DNA from: Nemertoderma westbladi
Taxonomy: Eukaryota > Xenacoelomorpha > Nemertodermatida > Nemertodermatidae
Direction of reading: 5' to 3'
Assembly (NCBI GenBank): GCA_032718475.1
Contig: JAUCBJ010007551.1
Span: 29,010-93,009, forward strand
Length of the DNA: 64,000 nt
Shown piece after piece: positions 46,501 through 59,406 of this stretch. The translations under genes and the position numbers were made by a program. Position 1 is the first letter of the stretch; every line of letters starts with the position of its first letter. The notes under the pieces were generated by a model. That model had not been told where the DNA came from, did no database searches, and saw only the letters and a list, made by a program, of their open reading frames with translations.

Positions 46501-49500
46501 GGTGGAACATTGTCGGTATGTATGTAGACCTACTGTAGATTGGTGGAACATTGTCGGTATGTATGTAGACCTACTGTAGATTGGTGGGACATTGTCGGTA
46601 TGTGTGTAGATCTACTGTAGATTGGTGGGACATTGTCGGTATGTGTGTAGATCTACTGTAGATTGGTGTGACACTGTCGGTATGTGTGTGACCTACTGTA
46701 GATTGGTGGGACATTGTCGGTATGTATGTAGACCTACTGTAGATTGGTGGGACACTGTCGGTATGTATGTAGACCTACTGTAGATTGGTGGGACATTGTC
46801 GGTATGTATGTAGACCTACTGTAGATTGGTCGAAATATTGTCGGTATGTATGTAGACCTACTCGTAGATTGGTGGGACATTGTCGGTATGTATGTATGTA
46901 GACCTACTGTAGATTGGTCGGACATTGTCGGTATGTGTGTAGATCTACTGTAGATTGGTGGAACATTGTCGGTATGTGTGTGACCTACTGTAGATTGGTC
47001 GGACATTGTCGGTATGTATGTAGACCTACTGTAGATTGGTGGGACACTGTCGGTATGTATGTAGACCTACTGTAGATTGGTGGGACATTGTCGGTATGTA
47101 TGTAGACCTACTGTAGATTGGTCGAAATATTGTCGGTATGTATGTAGACCTACTCGTAGATTGGTGGGACATTGTCGGTATGTGTGTAGATCTACTGTAG
47201 ATTGGTGGGACATTGTCGGTATGTGTGTAGATCTACTGTAGATTGGTGTGACACTGTCGGTATGTGTGTGACCTACTGTAGATTGGTCGGACATTGTCGG
47301 TATGTATGTAGACCTACTGTAGATTGGTCGGACATTGTCGGTATGTATGTAGACCTACTGTAGATTGGTGGGACACTGTCGGTATGTATGTAGACCTACT
47401 GTAGATTGGTGGGACATTGTCGGTATGTATGTAGACCTACTGTAGATTGGTGGGACATTGTCGGTATGTATGTAGACCTACTGTAGATTGGTCGAAATAT
47501 TGTCGGTATGTATGTAGACCTACTGTAGATTGGTGGGACATTGTCGGTATGTATGTAGACCTACTGTAGATTGGTGGGACATTGTCGGTATGTGTGTGAC
47601 CTACTGTAGATTGGTCGGACATTGTCGGTATGTATGTAGACCTACTGTAGATTGGTGGGACACTGTCGGTATGTATGTAGACCTACTGTAGATTGGTGGA
47701 ACATTGTCGGTATGTATGTAGACCTACTGTAGATTGGTCGAAATATTGTCGGTATGTATGTAGACCTACTGTAGATTGGTGGAACATTGTCGGTATGTGT
47801 GTGACCTACTGTAGATTGGTGGGACAATGTCGGTATGTGTGTAGATCTACTGTAGATTGGTGGGACATTGTCGGTATGTATATAGACTTACTGTAGATTG
47901 GTGGGACATTGTCGGGATGTTTGTAGACCTACTGTAGATTGGTCGGACATTGTCCGTATGTGTGTAGACCTACTGTAGATTGGTCGGACATAGTCGGTTG
48001 TCGGTATTTATGTAGACCTACTGTAGATTGGTGGAACATTGTTGGTATGTATGTAGACCTACTGTAGATTGATGGAACATTGTCGGTATGTATGTAGACC
48101 TACTGAAGATTGGTGGGACATTGTTGGTATGTATGTAGACCTACTGTAGATTGGTGGGACATTGTCGGTATGTGTGTGACCTACTGTAGATTGGTGGGAC
48201 ACTGTCGGTATGTATGTAGACCTACTGTAGATTGGTGGGACATTGTCGGTATGTATGTAGACCTACTGTAGATTGGTGGGACATTGTCGGTATGTGTGTA
48301 GACCTACTGTAGATTGGTGGGACATTGTCGGGATGTATGTAGACCTACTGTAGATTGGTGGGACATTGTCGGTATGTGTGTGACCTACTGTAGATTGGTG
48401 GGACACTGTCGGTATGTATGTAGACCTACTGTAGATTGGTGGGACATTGTCGGTATGTGTGTAGATCTACTGTAGTTTGGACGGACATTGTCGGTATGTA
48501 TGTAGACCTACTGTAGATTGGTGGGACACTGTCGGTATGTATGTAGACCTACTGTAGATTGGTCGAAATATTGTCGGTATGTATGTAGACCTACTGTAGA
48601 TTGGTGGAACATTGTTGGTATGTATGTAGACCTACTGTAGATTGATGGAACATTGTCGGTATGTATGTAGACCTACTGTAGATTGGTGGGACATTGTCGG
48701 TATGTGTGTAGATCTACTGTAGATTGGTCGGACATTGTCGGTATGTATGTAGACCTACTGTAGATTGATGGAACATTGTCGGTATGTATGTAGACCTACT
48801 GTAGATTGGTGGGACATTGTCGGTATGTGTGTAGATCTACTGTAGATTGGTCGGACATTGTCGGTATGTATGTAGACCTACTGTAGATTGGTGGGACACT
48901 GTCGGTATGTATGTAGACCTACTGTAGATTGGTCGAAATATTGTCGGTATGTATGTAGACCTACTGTAGATTGGTGGAACATTGTTGGTATGTATGAAGA
49001 CCTACTGTAGATTGGTGGGACATTGTCGGTATGTGTGTAGATCTACTGTAGATTGGTCGGACATTGTCGGTATGTGTGTGACCTACTGTAGATTGGTGGG
49101 ACATTGTTAGTATGTGTGTAGATCTACTGTAGATTGGTCGGACATTGACGGTATGTATGTAGACCTACTGTAGATTGGTGGGACATTGTCGGTATGTATG
49201 TAGACCTACTGTAGATTGGTGGGACATTGTCGGTATGTATGTAGACCTACTGTAGATTGGTGGGACATTGTCGGTATGTGTGTAGATCTACTGTAGATTG
49301 GTGGGACATTGTCGGTATGTGTGTAGATCTACTGTAGATTGGTGGGACATTGTCGGTATGTGTGTAGATCTACTGTAGATTGGTCGGACATTGTCGGTAT
49401 GTGTGTGACCTACTGTAGATTGGTGGGACATTGTTAGTATGTGTGTGACCTACTGTACATTGGTTGGACATTGTCGGTATGTATGTAGACCTACTGTAGA

Positions 49501-52500
49501 TTGGTGGGACACTGTCGGTATGTATGTAGACCTACTGTAGATTGGTGGGACATTGTCGGTATGTGTGTAGACCTACTGTAGATTGGTCGGACATTGTCGG
49601 TATGTGTGTGACCTACTGTAGATTGGTCGGACATTGTCGGTATGTATGTAGACCTACTGTAGATTGGTCGGACATTGTCGGTATGTATGTAGACCTACTG
49701 TAGATTGGTGGGACACTGTCGGTATGTATGTAGACCTACTGTAGATTGGTGGGACACTGTCGGTATGTATGTAGACCTACTGTAGATTGGTGGGACATTG
49801 TCGGTATGTGTGTAGATCTACTGTAGATTGGTGGGACACTGTCGGTATGTATGTAGACCTACTGTAGATTGGTGGGACATTGTCGGTATGTGTGTAGACC
49901 TACTGTAGATTGGTCGGACATTGACGGTATGTATGTAGACCTACTGTAGATTGGTGGGACATTGACGGTATGTATGTAGACCTACTGTAGATTGGTCGGA
50001 CATTGTCGGTATGTATGTAGACCTACTGTAGATTGGTGGGACATTGACGGTATGTATGTAGACCTACTGTAGATTGATGGAACATTGTCGGTATGTATGT
50101 AGACCTACTGTAGATTGGTGGGACATTGTCGGTATGTGTGTAGATCTACTGTAGATTGGTCGGACACTGTCGGTATGTATGTAGACCTACTGAAGATTGG
50201 TGGGACATTGTCGGTATGTGTGTAGATCTACTGTAGATTGGTCGGACATTGTCGGTATGTATGTAGACCTACTGTAGATTGGTGGGACACTGTCGGTATG
50301 TATGTAGACCTACTGTAGATTGGTCGAAATATTGTCGGTATGTATGTAGACCTACTGTAGATTGGTGGAACATTGTTGGTATGTATGTAGACCTACTGTA
50401 GATTGGTGGGACATTGTCGGTATGTGTGTAGATCTACTGTAGATTGGTCGGACACTGTCGGTATGTATGTAGACCTACTGAAGATTGGTGGGACATTGTC
50501 GGTATGTGTGTAGATCTACTGTAGATTGGTCGGACATTGTCGGTATGTATGTAGACCTACTGTAGATTGGTGGGACACTGTCGGTATGTATGTAGACCTA
50601 CTGTAGATTGGTCGAAATATTGTCGGTATGTATGTAGACATACTGTAGATTGGTGGAACACTGTCTGTATGTATATAGACCTACTGTAGATTGGTGGGAC
50701 ATTGTCGGTATGTATGTAGACCTACTGTAGATTGGTCGAAATATTGTCGGTATGTATGTAGACCTACTGTAGATTGGTCGGACATTGTCGGTATGTATGT
50801 AGACCTACTGTAGATTGGTCGGACATTGTCGGTATGTATGTAGACCTACTGTAGATTGGTGGGACATTGTCGGTATGTATGTAGACCTACTGTAGATTGG
50901 TGGGACATTGTCGGTATGTGTGTGACCTACTGTAGATTGGTGGGACACTGTCGGTATGTATGTAGACCTACTGTAGATTGGTGGGACATTGTCGGTATGT
51001 GTGTAGATCTACTGTAGATTGGTGGGACATTGTCGGTATGTGTGTGACCTACTGTAGATTGGTCGGACATTGTCGGTATGTATGTAGACCTACTGTAGAT
51101 TGGTGGGACACTGTCGGTATGTATATAGACCTACTGTAGATTGGTGGGACATTGTCGGGATGTTTGTAGACCTACTGTAGATTGGTCGGACATTGTCCGT
51201 ATGTGTGTAGACCTACTGTAGATTGGTCGGACATAGTCGGTTGTCGGTATTTATGTAGACCTACTGTAGATTGGTCGGACATTGTCGGTATGTATGTAGA
51301 CCTACTATAGATAGGTCGGACATTGTCGGTATGTATGTAGATCTACTGTAGATTGGTAGGACATTGTCGGTATGTATGTAGACCTACTGTAGATTAGTTG
51401 GACATTGTCGGTATGTATGTAGACCTACTATAGATAGGTCGGACATTGTCGGTATGTATGTAGATCTACTGTAGATTGGTCGGACATTGTCGGTATGTAT
51501 GTAGACCTACTATAGATAGGTCGGACATTGTCGGTATGTATGTAGATCTACTGTAGATTGGTAGGACATTGTCGGTATGTATGTAGACCTACTGTAGATT
51601 AGTTGGACATTGTCGGTATGTATGTAGACCTACTGTAGATTAGTTGGACACTGTCGGTATGTATGTAGACCTACTGTAGATTGGTCGGACATTGTCGGTA
51701 TGTATGTAGACCTACTATAGATTGGTCCCACATTGTCGGTATGTATGTAGACCTACTGTAGATTGGTCGGACATTGTCGGTATGTATGAAGACCTACTGT
51801 AGATTGGTGGGACATTGTCGGTATGTGTGTAGGTCTACTGTTGATTGATCGGACATTGTCGGTATGTATGTAGACCTCCTGTATTTTGGTCGGACATTGT
51901 CGGTATGTATGTACACCTACTATAGATAGGTCGGACATTGTCGGTATGTATGTAGATCTACTGTAGATTGGTAGGACATTGTCGGTATGTATGTAGACCT
52001 ACTGTAGATTAGTTGGACATTGTCGGTATGTATGTAGACCTACTGTATATTAGTTGGACATTGTCGGTATGTATGTATACCTACTGTAGATTGGTCGGAC
52101 ATTGTCGGTATGTATGTAGACCTACTATAGATTGGTCCCACATTGTCGGTATGTATGTAGACCTACTGTAGATTGGTCGGACATTGTCGGTATGTATGAA
52201 GACCTACTGTAGATTGGTGGGACATTGTCGGTATGTATGTAGACCTACTATAGATTGGTCCCACATTGTCGGTATGTATGTAGACCTACTGTAGATTGGT
52301 CGGACATTGTCGGTATGTATGAAGACCTACTGTAGATTGGTGGGACATTGTCGGTATGTATGAAGACCTACTGTAGATTGGTGGGACATTGTCGGTATGT
52401 GTGTAGACCTACTGTAGATTGGTCGGCATTGTCGGTATGTATGTAGACCTACTGTAAATTGGTCGGACATTGTCGGTATGTATGTAGACCTACTGTACAT

Positions 52501-53678
52501 CGGTGGAACATTGTCGGTATGTATGTAGACCTACTGTAGATTGGTCGGACATTGTCGGTATGTATGTAGACCTACTGTAGATTGGTCGGACATTGTCGGT
52601 ATGTGAGTAGATCTATTGTAGATTGGTTGGACATTGTCGGTATGTGTGTAGACAGACCTACTGTAGATTGGTCGGACATTGTCGGTTGTCGATATTTGTG
52701 TAGACCTACTGTAGATTGGTCGGACATTGTCGGTTGTCGATATTTGTGTAGACCTACTGTAGATTGGTTGGACATTGTCGGTATGTGTGTAGACCTACTG
52801 TAGATTGGTCGGACATTGTCGGTTGTCGATATTTGTGTAGACCTACTGTAGATTGGTCGGACATTGTCGGTTGTCGATATTTGTGTAGACCTACTGTAGA
52901 TTGGTTGGACATTGTCGGTATGTGTGTAGACAGACCTACTGTAGATTGGTCGGACATTGTCGGTTGTCGATATTTGTGTAGACCTACTGTAGATTGGTCG
53001 GACATTGTCGGTTGTCGATATTTGTGTAGACCTACTGTAGATTGGTCGGACATTGTCGGTTGTCGATATTTGTGTAGACCTACTGTAGATTGGTTGGACA
53101 TTGTCGGTATGTGTGTAGACCTACTGTAGATTGGTCGGACATTGTCGGTTGTCGATATTTGTGTAGACCTACTGTAGATTGGTCGGACATTGTCGGTTGT
53201 CGATATTTGTGTAGACCTACTGTAGATTGGTTGGACATTGTCGGTATGTGTGTAGACCTACTGTAGATTGGTCGGACATTGTCGGTTGTCGATATTTGTG
53301 TAGACCTACTGTAGATTGGTTGGACATTGTCGGTATGTGTGTAGACAGACCTACTGTAGATTGGTCGGACATTGTCGGTATGTATGTAGACCTACTGTAG
53401 ATTGGTCGTCTGACACTATCGGTATGTGTGTAGATCTATTGTAGATTGGTCGGACATTGTCGGTATGTATGTAGACCTACTGTAGATTGGTCGTCTGACA
53501 CTATCGGTATGTGTGTAGATCTATTGTAGTTTGGTCGGACATTCTCGGTATGTGTGTAGATCTATTGTAGATTGGTCAGACATTCTCGGTATGTGTGTAG
53601 GCCCACTTCAGATGTGTCAGATTCAGATATTGTCGGTAAGTATTTAGATCTACTGTAGATTGGTCGGATTGTAGTTTG
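40585..53678. repeat. Giant 41-bp minisatellite array, 13.1 kb (about 320 units)
   Basis: The unit is TAGACCTACTGTAGATTGGT plus GGGACATTGTCGGTATGTATG, with a common 39-bp form (TGTGTGACC). Frequent variant positions are GGTGGGAC/GGTCGGAC/GGTCGGC/GGTCGAAAT, ATTGTC/ACTGTC/ATTCTC, and TATGTATGT/TATGTGTGT/TATGTATGAAG. Variants cluster regionally: GAAGACC units at 42-43.5 kb, GACATAC at 44.6-46 kb, TCGAAATATTG at 46.8-50.7 kb, CTATAGATAGG at 51.3-51.9 kb. Both edges carry a variant, GGCCCACTTCAGATGT, not seen inside. Frames of 60-130 codons on both strands are repeat artefacts. Confidence 0.97.
52640..53360. repeat. 48-bp variant block with higher-order structure inside the giant array
   Basis: Units here carry CGGTTGTCGATATTTGTGTA, 7-8 bp longer than usual. 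They alternate with TTGGTTGGACATT units, some of which contain an extra CAGA (GTAGACAGACC). Sets of one, two or three long units between the TTGG units recur, showing recent multi-unit exchange at this end of the array. Confidence 0.85.
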
Positions 53679-54571
53679 GTTGATTACATCATAGTAATAC
53701 GCTATCAGAAAATAAAAGAAACGCCTCCTTTTCTTTTTTACCGGTAGGCCTACATATACTATATAATAGAAACTGCACACGGCGTTCGTTGCGTTATAAT
53801 GGTGCACCTGAGGAATGGCCTTGGCCTTTTTGTATCTGATCTACAATTTTAATCATTTCAAGTGTTTTAGATCCCCATATGCTATTCCTTGAAATAGATA
53901 CATACAATAGGCCCACATCAACAGTTTATAGTAGGCTATGTCACTCAAACAGTATTAGACATAATATTTGTCATTTAGCGATTTAGCCATACATTTTACT
54001 GTTGATTAACCTAATGCTTACTACATGTCGTCGCTTGGAGATTCGTTCCAACTCCAACCCAATAACAATTAGGGGGAACTTATTCAAGGTGCAGTAATTG
54101 CATTACTATATTGCTCTTCCTTATAATTATACACTATGCCTATACGCCCTATATTTATACCTGTAATAAATATATGACGAAATAGGACAATGGTGACGGT
54201 AAAGTGGTTATGTGTTCGAAACGCATTCTCGTTGATGATGTCACCTCGGTTTAGGACGTCTATCATAGATAATTACTTAGTTGTGATTGGCTATTATATT
54301 CGGGATTGCCTATGGTTGGCCCCCTACATATCCCACAATTGTAATGTATGTCTGTGACTACTGTACCATACCTACTGTATTATTGCTACAGTATAAACCC
54401 CTGGCCATTTGTGCCACTTTTTATTATTATTAATACGCTTGGATTTGTTGCCGATATAAGTCGACGAGGAAGGCCGAGTGTTTCAAACTATCACATAATA
54501 ATGCCAGTGCCAACTGCATTTATTGCAATTACAGAACACATTGCGTGCAGCATCATGAAAACCTAATAATC
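53679..54571. other. Unique sequence right of the giant array, no gene recognised
   Basis: Two small frames (minus 53562-53807, partly in the array, and plus 54348-54566) show no domain. TACCGGTAGGCCTAC-type palindromic words occur near 53740. I see nothing else. Confidence 0.45.
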
Positions 54572-54841
54572 ATGAAAGCCATATTAAAGTTCTGTTCAAG
54601 ATGGCTTTACGAACCTGTCTTACATAGACTCCAAGAAACAGATGGGATTGGAAGATGCAAACCAAGAATGACTTACATCAACCAAACAAACTGCCTCCCA
54701 TCTAATGTAATACTCAGTCGCCAAGGCAACAAATCACAATCACAATTAGTTCGATGTGTGAAATGTTATCCATATCCGCAACCTGAGAAACGGCCCAAAA
54801 GAGCAGTTTATTCTGCGGAGGGGTCCTTCTGTATTAGATAA
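54572..54841 (+). CDS. Hypothetical small cysteine-containing ORF or terminal exon
   Basis: I do not recognise this product. The frame gives 89 residues from ATG 54572 to TAA 54839-54841, and two overlapping AATAAA hexamers follow the stop at once, as at a genuine 3' end. The middle has GRCKPRMTYINQTNC and later RCVKC, then a basic RPKR, which could be a furin-type site. The cysteine layout is loosely like a cystine-knot segment, but the central C-x-G-x-C is absent, so I make no family claim. There is no clear signal peptide; an upstream exon may be missing. It could equally be chance. Confidence 0.3.
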   Translation: MKAILKFCSRWLYEPVLHRLQETDGIGRCKPRMTYINQTNCLPSNVILSRQGNKSQSQLVRCVKCYPYPQPEKRPKRAVYSAEGSFCIR

Positions 54842-54851
54842 ATAAAATAAA
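54841..54851 (+). other. Double polyadenylation signal
   Basis: AATAAA occurs at 54841-54846 and again at 54846-54851, directly after the stop of the 89-codon frame. The position supports a real transcript end, but such AT-rich hexamers are also common by chance. Confidence 0.35.
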
Positions 54852-55994
54852 GAACACATTATTTATACCTGATACATTCTCAGTTAGCCTAATAAAAAAC
54901 TTCGGGAGCAACCAATATAATGTACATGTATAAGGCTCCTATGTAAGTTTGTGAAATCTTCCATTACGTCTACCCAACAGCTGTTGGCACCCGGCTGGCA
55001 ACCTGGTTCATTAATGTACGTAATTCCAATTGACAATTAATTTGTGAAATGTTTTTCAGCTGTTGTGATTCTAGTTTACTGGTTTTACATTGACTATATG
55101 CTCGGGAATCAAAGTGTAGTTGTGGGTATTTAATTTCGCTTCAATAAGCTTCAATCACTGGAAGTAATTCCGTCGATATTTGGTTGAGGATCCGTTTGTA
55201 GCGGTCTCTTACTCGGTAGACCTGTCAACCAACCGATTAGGAGGGGCAACCGTAGACCGAGGAGAGACACGCCTAGTGGTCTCGTGATGACCCTAAGTAC
55301 GTGTAGCCCACCTACTGTACCTTGTGAAGCGGAGTTTCAAACAATATTATCTAGTATCTAGAATCATGACCTATACTATTATAGTAAGCTATGATGCTAG
55401 ATTGCTTTAACATACCTAATTATTCTTAATTAATTCTTTATTATTATTAATTTTCTACTTATCTATTATCATTTTTCTTTACAAGGGCCCCACCTTAGAA
55501 TTTTTAACTATAGAATGAAACCAATACGGTACAGTAAATGTCTATTATGTGTTTGTTTGTATAGCCTGTTCATACAAGTAGGCCTATCCCTTCTATAACA
55601 AAAACAACATTGTAATCACTAAGTGTGTTTGTCTTTACTGATTGTTTGGTAGTAGGTAACTGATGGACAAATAAGATTATATTAATGTTTCTACGTATTA
55701 TGGCCGATTGTATTTAAATGTTAAAATCCCCCACCAAACACGGCACACACAGGCTAATTAATGCCATCTACAACCGGCATTTACAACAACGATAAAACCA
55801 TATCAAATTGTTGTTGTAATGAAAGTATGAAATTATAAATAAATAAAATTAAATAAAAAAAGCACCGTAAATAAAATTACGGCTCTTAAAAGTTATTATA
55901 CAGCGGATCTGTATTTTTAGTAATAATATCAATGTATTAACATAATTTTTCACTTTACTAATTCTATAACATGATGTCCTGTTCCAAAATATAG
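54842..55994. other. AT-rich spacer, no gene recognised
   Basis: If the two flanking small ORFs are exons of one gene, this would contain intron sequence, but I cannot show it. No RNA gene or transposon is visible. Confidence 0.45.
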
Positions 55995-56406
55995 ATCTGG
56001 CGTAGCATCGTCCTATGACCTTCCTATTGGATGGGTGTGTATAAAGAAAGATGCTCCTCGTTGCACAGTCAAGGACAAAATGACACCAGAACATCGTGTA
56101 AGAAGTCAACCCTACCGCGTCCAAACTAAAGTTAATGAGAGTACCGGGGTAATAGTAGATCTGAAATGCAACGACTGTGTGGCCAGTAGTGCTGTTGGTG
56201 GTTGCATATGCGATGGCGTTAATATTTTAGTTATACAGAAAATGTACAGAAATTTCTATACTTGCACTCTCTGTTACTGGTCAGCATCTAAAATTTACAA
56301 AATAAGGAACTGTAAAGAAAGAACTCCTATCACTGCAATTATAAAAAAGAGAAGTACAAAGAAACCAACTACCGGTTCCGACGGATTTAACGGAAAGACG
56401 ACTTAG
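55995..56406 (+). CDS. Candidate exon of a secreted cysteine-rich protein, IL-17-like spacing
   Basis: A frame of about 137 codons is open from an acceptor-like ATATAG at 55989-55994 to TAG at 56404-56406. The central part reads SQPYRV, then after about 14 residues LKCNDCV, a GGC-I-C segment, NILVIQK, a C-x2-C pair and a final KIYKIRNC. In IL-17 cytokines the order is P-W/Y, then a C-x(2-4)-C pair, a conserved I/V-x-V-L-R-R strand, and late cysteines. The order here is similar, but the closing G-C-x-C is not clear. IL-17 genes occur in many invertebrates. No signal peptide is visible in this exon, so one would be upstream. The tail is lysine-rich. Family assignment is tentative; coding status is likelier than the family. 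Confidence 0.35.
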
Positions 56407-56677
56407 CTATAACTGAGCTGTTCTAGAATTATTGTTAACTGTTTTCTGAAACTACCCGATTTTATGATGTTGCCAATTTTGCGTTTTAAAATCGCTATCG
56501 CCCGGTCAATATTATTTTTTTAAAATCTAGTAAAATTCTCTCTGGGTGTTTTTCACATGCTCTTTCACATGAAACCAACGAAAACTCTAAAAAAAATGTC
56601 AAGAGTCACCAACCCCATTAGTGAAACGTTAATAATTACCTAAGTACACCCTGACCCGTAATATTGTGTCATTTTCG

Positions 56678-58938
56678 AAATACAACTAGTTCAACTCACC
56701 GTCGATGTCGCCATGATGGGAAAAAATACAACTAGTTCAACTCACCGTCGATCTCCCCATGATGGGTAAAATACAACTAGTTCAACTCACCGTCGATGTC
56801 CCCATGATGGGTAAAATACAACTAGTTCAACTCACCGTCGATGTCGCCATGATGGGTAAAATACAACTAGTTCAACTCACCGTCGATGTCACCATGATGG
56901 GTAAAATACAACTAGTTCAACTCACCGTCGATGTCGCCATGATGGGTAAAATACAACTAGTTCAACTCACCGTCGATGTCGCCATGATGGGAAAAAATAC
57001 AACTAGTTCAACTCACCGTCGATGTCCCAATGATGGGTAAAATACAACTAGTTCAACTCACCGTCGATGTCGCCATGATGGGAAAAAATACAACTAGTTC
57101 AACTCACCGTCGATGTCCCCATGATGGGTAAAATACAACTAGTTCAACTCACCGTCGATGTCGCCATGATGGGAAAAAATACAACTAGTTCAACTCACCG
57201 TCGATGTCCCAATGATGGGTAAAATACAACTAGTTCAACTCACCGTCGATGTCGCCATGATGGGAAAAAATACAACTAGTTCAACTCACCGTCGATGTCC
57301 CCATGATGGGTAAAATACAACTAGTTCAACTCACCGTCGATGTCCCCATGATGGGTAAAATACAACTAGTTCAACTCACCGTCGATGTCCCCATGATGGG
57401 TAAAATACAACTAGTTCAACTCACCGTCGATGTCACCATGATGGGTAAAATACAACTAGTTCAACTCACCGTCGATGTCCCCATGATGGGTAAAATACAA
57501 CTAGTTCAACTCACCGTCGATGTCCCCATGATGGGTAAAATACAACTAGTTCAACTCACCGTCGATGTCGCCATGATGGGAAAAAATACAACTAGTTCAA
57601 CTCACCGTCGATGTCCCAATGATGGGTAAAATACAACTAGTTCAACTCACCGTCGATGTCGCCATGATGGGTAAAATACAACTAGTTCAACTCACCGTCG
57701 ATGTCGCCATGATGGGTAAAATACAACTAGTTCAACTCACCGTCGATGTCCCCATGATGGGTAAAATACAACTAGTTCAACTCACCGTCGATGTCCCCAT
57801 GATGGGTAAAATACAACTAGTTCAACTCACCGTCGATGTCCCCATGATGGGTAAAATACAACTAGTTCAACTCACCGTCGATGTCGCCATGATGGGTAAA
57901 ATACAACTAGTTCAACTCACCGTCGATGTCCCCATGATGGGTAAAATACAACTAGTTCAACTCACCGTCGATGTCACCATGATGGGTAAAATACAACTAG
58001 TTCAACTCACCGTCGATGTCCCCATGATGGGTAAAATACAACTAGTTCAACTCACCGTCGATGTCGCCATGATGGGTAAAATACAACTAGTTCAACTCAC
58101 CGTCGATGTCCCCATGATGGGTAAAATACAACTAGTTCAACTCACCGTCGATGTCACCATGATGGGTAAAATACAACTAGTTCAACTCACCGTCGATGTC
58201 CCCATGATGGGTAAAATACAACTAGTTCAACTCACCGTCGATGTCGCCATGATGGGTAAAATACAACTAGTTCAACTCACCGTCGATGTCGCCATGATGG
58301 GTAAAATACAACTAGTTCAACTCACCGTCGATGTCGCCATGATGGGTAAAATACAACTAGTTCAACTCACCGTCGATGTCCCCATGATGGGTAAAATACA
58401 ACTAGTTCAACTCACCGTCGATGTCGCCATGATGGGTAAAATACAACTAGTTCAACTCACCGTCGATGTCGCCATGATGGGTAAAATACAACTAGTTCAA
58501 CTCACCGTCGATGTCGCCATGATGGGTAAAATACAACTAGTTCAACTCACCGTCGATGTCCCAATGATGGGTAAAATACAACTAGTTCAACTCACCGTCG
58601 ATGTCCCAATGATGGGTAAAATACAACTAGTTCAACTCACCGTCGATGTCCCCATGATGGGTAAAATACAACTAGTTCAACTCACCGTCGATGTCCCCTT
58701 GATGGGTAAAATACAACTAGTTCAACTCACCGTCGATGTCGCCATGATGGGTAAAATACAACTAGTTCAACTCACCGTCGATGTCGCCATGATGGGTAAA
58801 ATACAACTAGTTCAACTCACCGTCGATGTCCCCTTGATGGGTAAAATACAACTAGTTCAACTCACCGTCGATGTCGCCATGATGGGTAAAATACAACTAG
58901 TTCAACTCACCGTCGATGTCCCAATGATGGGTAAAATA
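56678..58938. repeat. 45-bp minisatellite array (about 50 units)
   Basis: The unit is AAAATACAACTAGTTCAACT plus CACCGTCGATGTCGCCATGATGGGT. Units are nearly identical; the main variable site is GTCGCC/GTCCCC/GTCACC/GTCCCA before ATGATGG, plus two CCCTTGATGG units. A 46-bp form (GGGAAAAAATAC) occurs only in the first third (to about 57590). The period divides by three, so a 449-codon plus-strand frame with a 15-residue repeat exists. The variation changes residues rather than third positions, so I do not call it a gene. Confidence 0.96.
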
Positions 58939-59104
58939 GACGTAAATAACAGAGATTATTTTTATTAATATTTATAAGCACCCTCAATTATAATATTGGA
59001 AGGGAGAATAATTACCAAGGTTAATACACAACACTAATAGGTGAAATTAAAATGGCTGACAAAATTACCGATAATATGTACATAGAAAAAAAATCAAAGG
59101 AAAA

Positions 59105-59157
59105 CACCAAACAAACAATACAAACAAACAATACAAACAAACAATACAAACAAACCA
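59105..59157 (-). repeat. Simple-repeat 3' tail of the LINE
   Basis: ACAATACAAACAA-type units of about 13 bp are repeated three to four times. CR1/L2 elements often end in short tandem repeats instead of poly-A, and the position after the closing RT piece fits. Confidence 0.5.
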
Positions 59158-59211
59158 GTACAAAAATTAATAAACAATTCTAATATATGAATGGGCACAA
59201 AGTAAAATCAA

Positions 59212-59406
59212 TTAGGCGAATAACATGTCGAACTTACGAAACTTCATCAAATTACACGCAGGTAATTTATTATTAAAAATATTTGTATTTAAAGAAAGGA
59301 CAACATCCGTAGAGGGTAATGAATTCCAGATAGATCGACTGTAGGCGTGTCCTCGTGTGTTAAGAGGTTGGACAAAAAACGAAAAAATTATCATGTTTAG
59401 AAATAT
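59212..59406 (-). pseudogene. LINE ORF2 C-terminal piece
   Basis: The frame carries RSIWNSLPSTDVV and later a phenylalanine-asparagine-lysine-leucine stretch, the R-S-x-x-W-N-x-L-P signature that closes many LINE reverse-transcriptase proteins, then a stop near 59212. Its 5' end is exactly the left target duplication of the nested element. The frame is the one that the right-hand LINE piece would enter if the insert were absent. Confidence 0.7.
59394..59406. other. 13-bp target-site duplication, left
   Basis: TGTTTAGAAATAT here is repeated exactly at 62205-62217. The two copies bracket the Penelope-like cluster. Confidence 0.85.

Noticed and set aside
54001-54070. Possible tRNA T-arm (GGAGATTCGTTCCAACTCC)
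   Set aside because: The loop is too long, and no acceptor or anticodon arms fit around it. I find no convincing tRNA or rRNA in the window.
57619-58968. 449-codon plus-strand frame with a 15-residue repeat
   Set aside because: It arises because the 45-bp period divides by three. Unit variation is mainly non-synonymous at one codon, and there is no promoter, intron or domain context.
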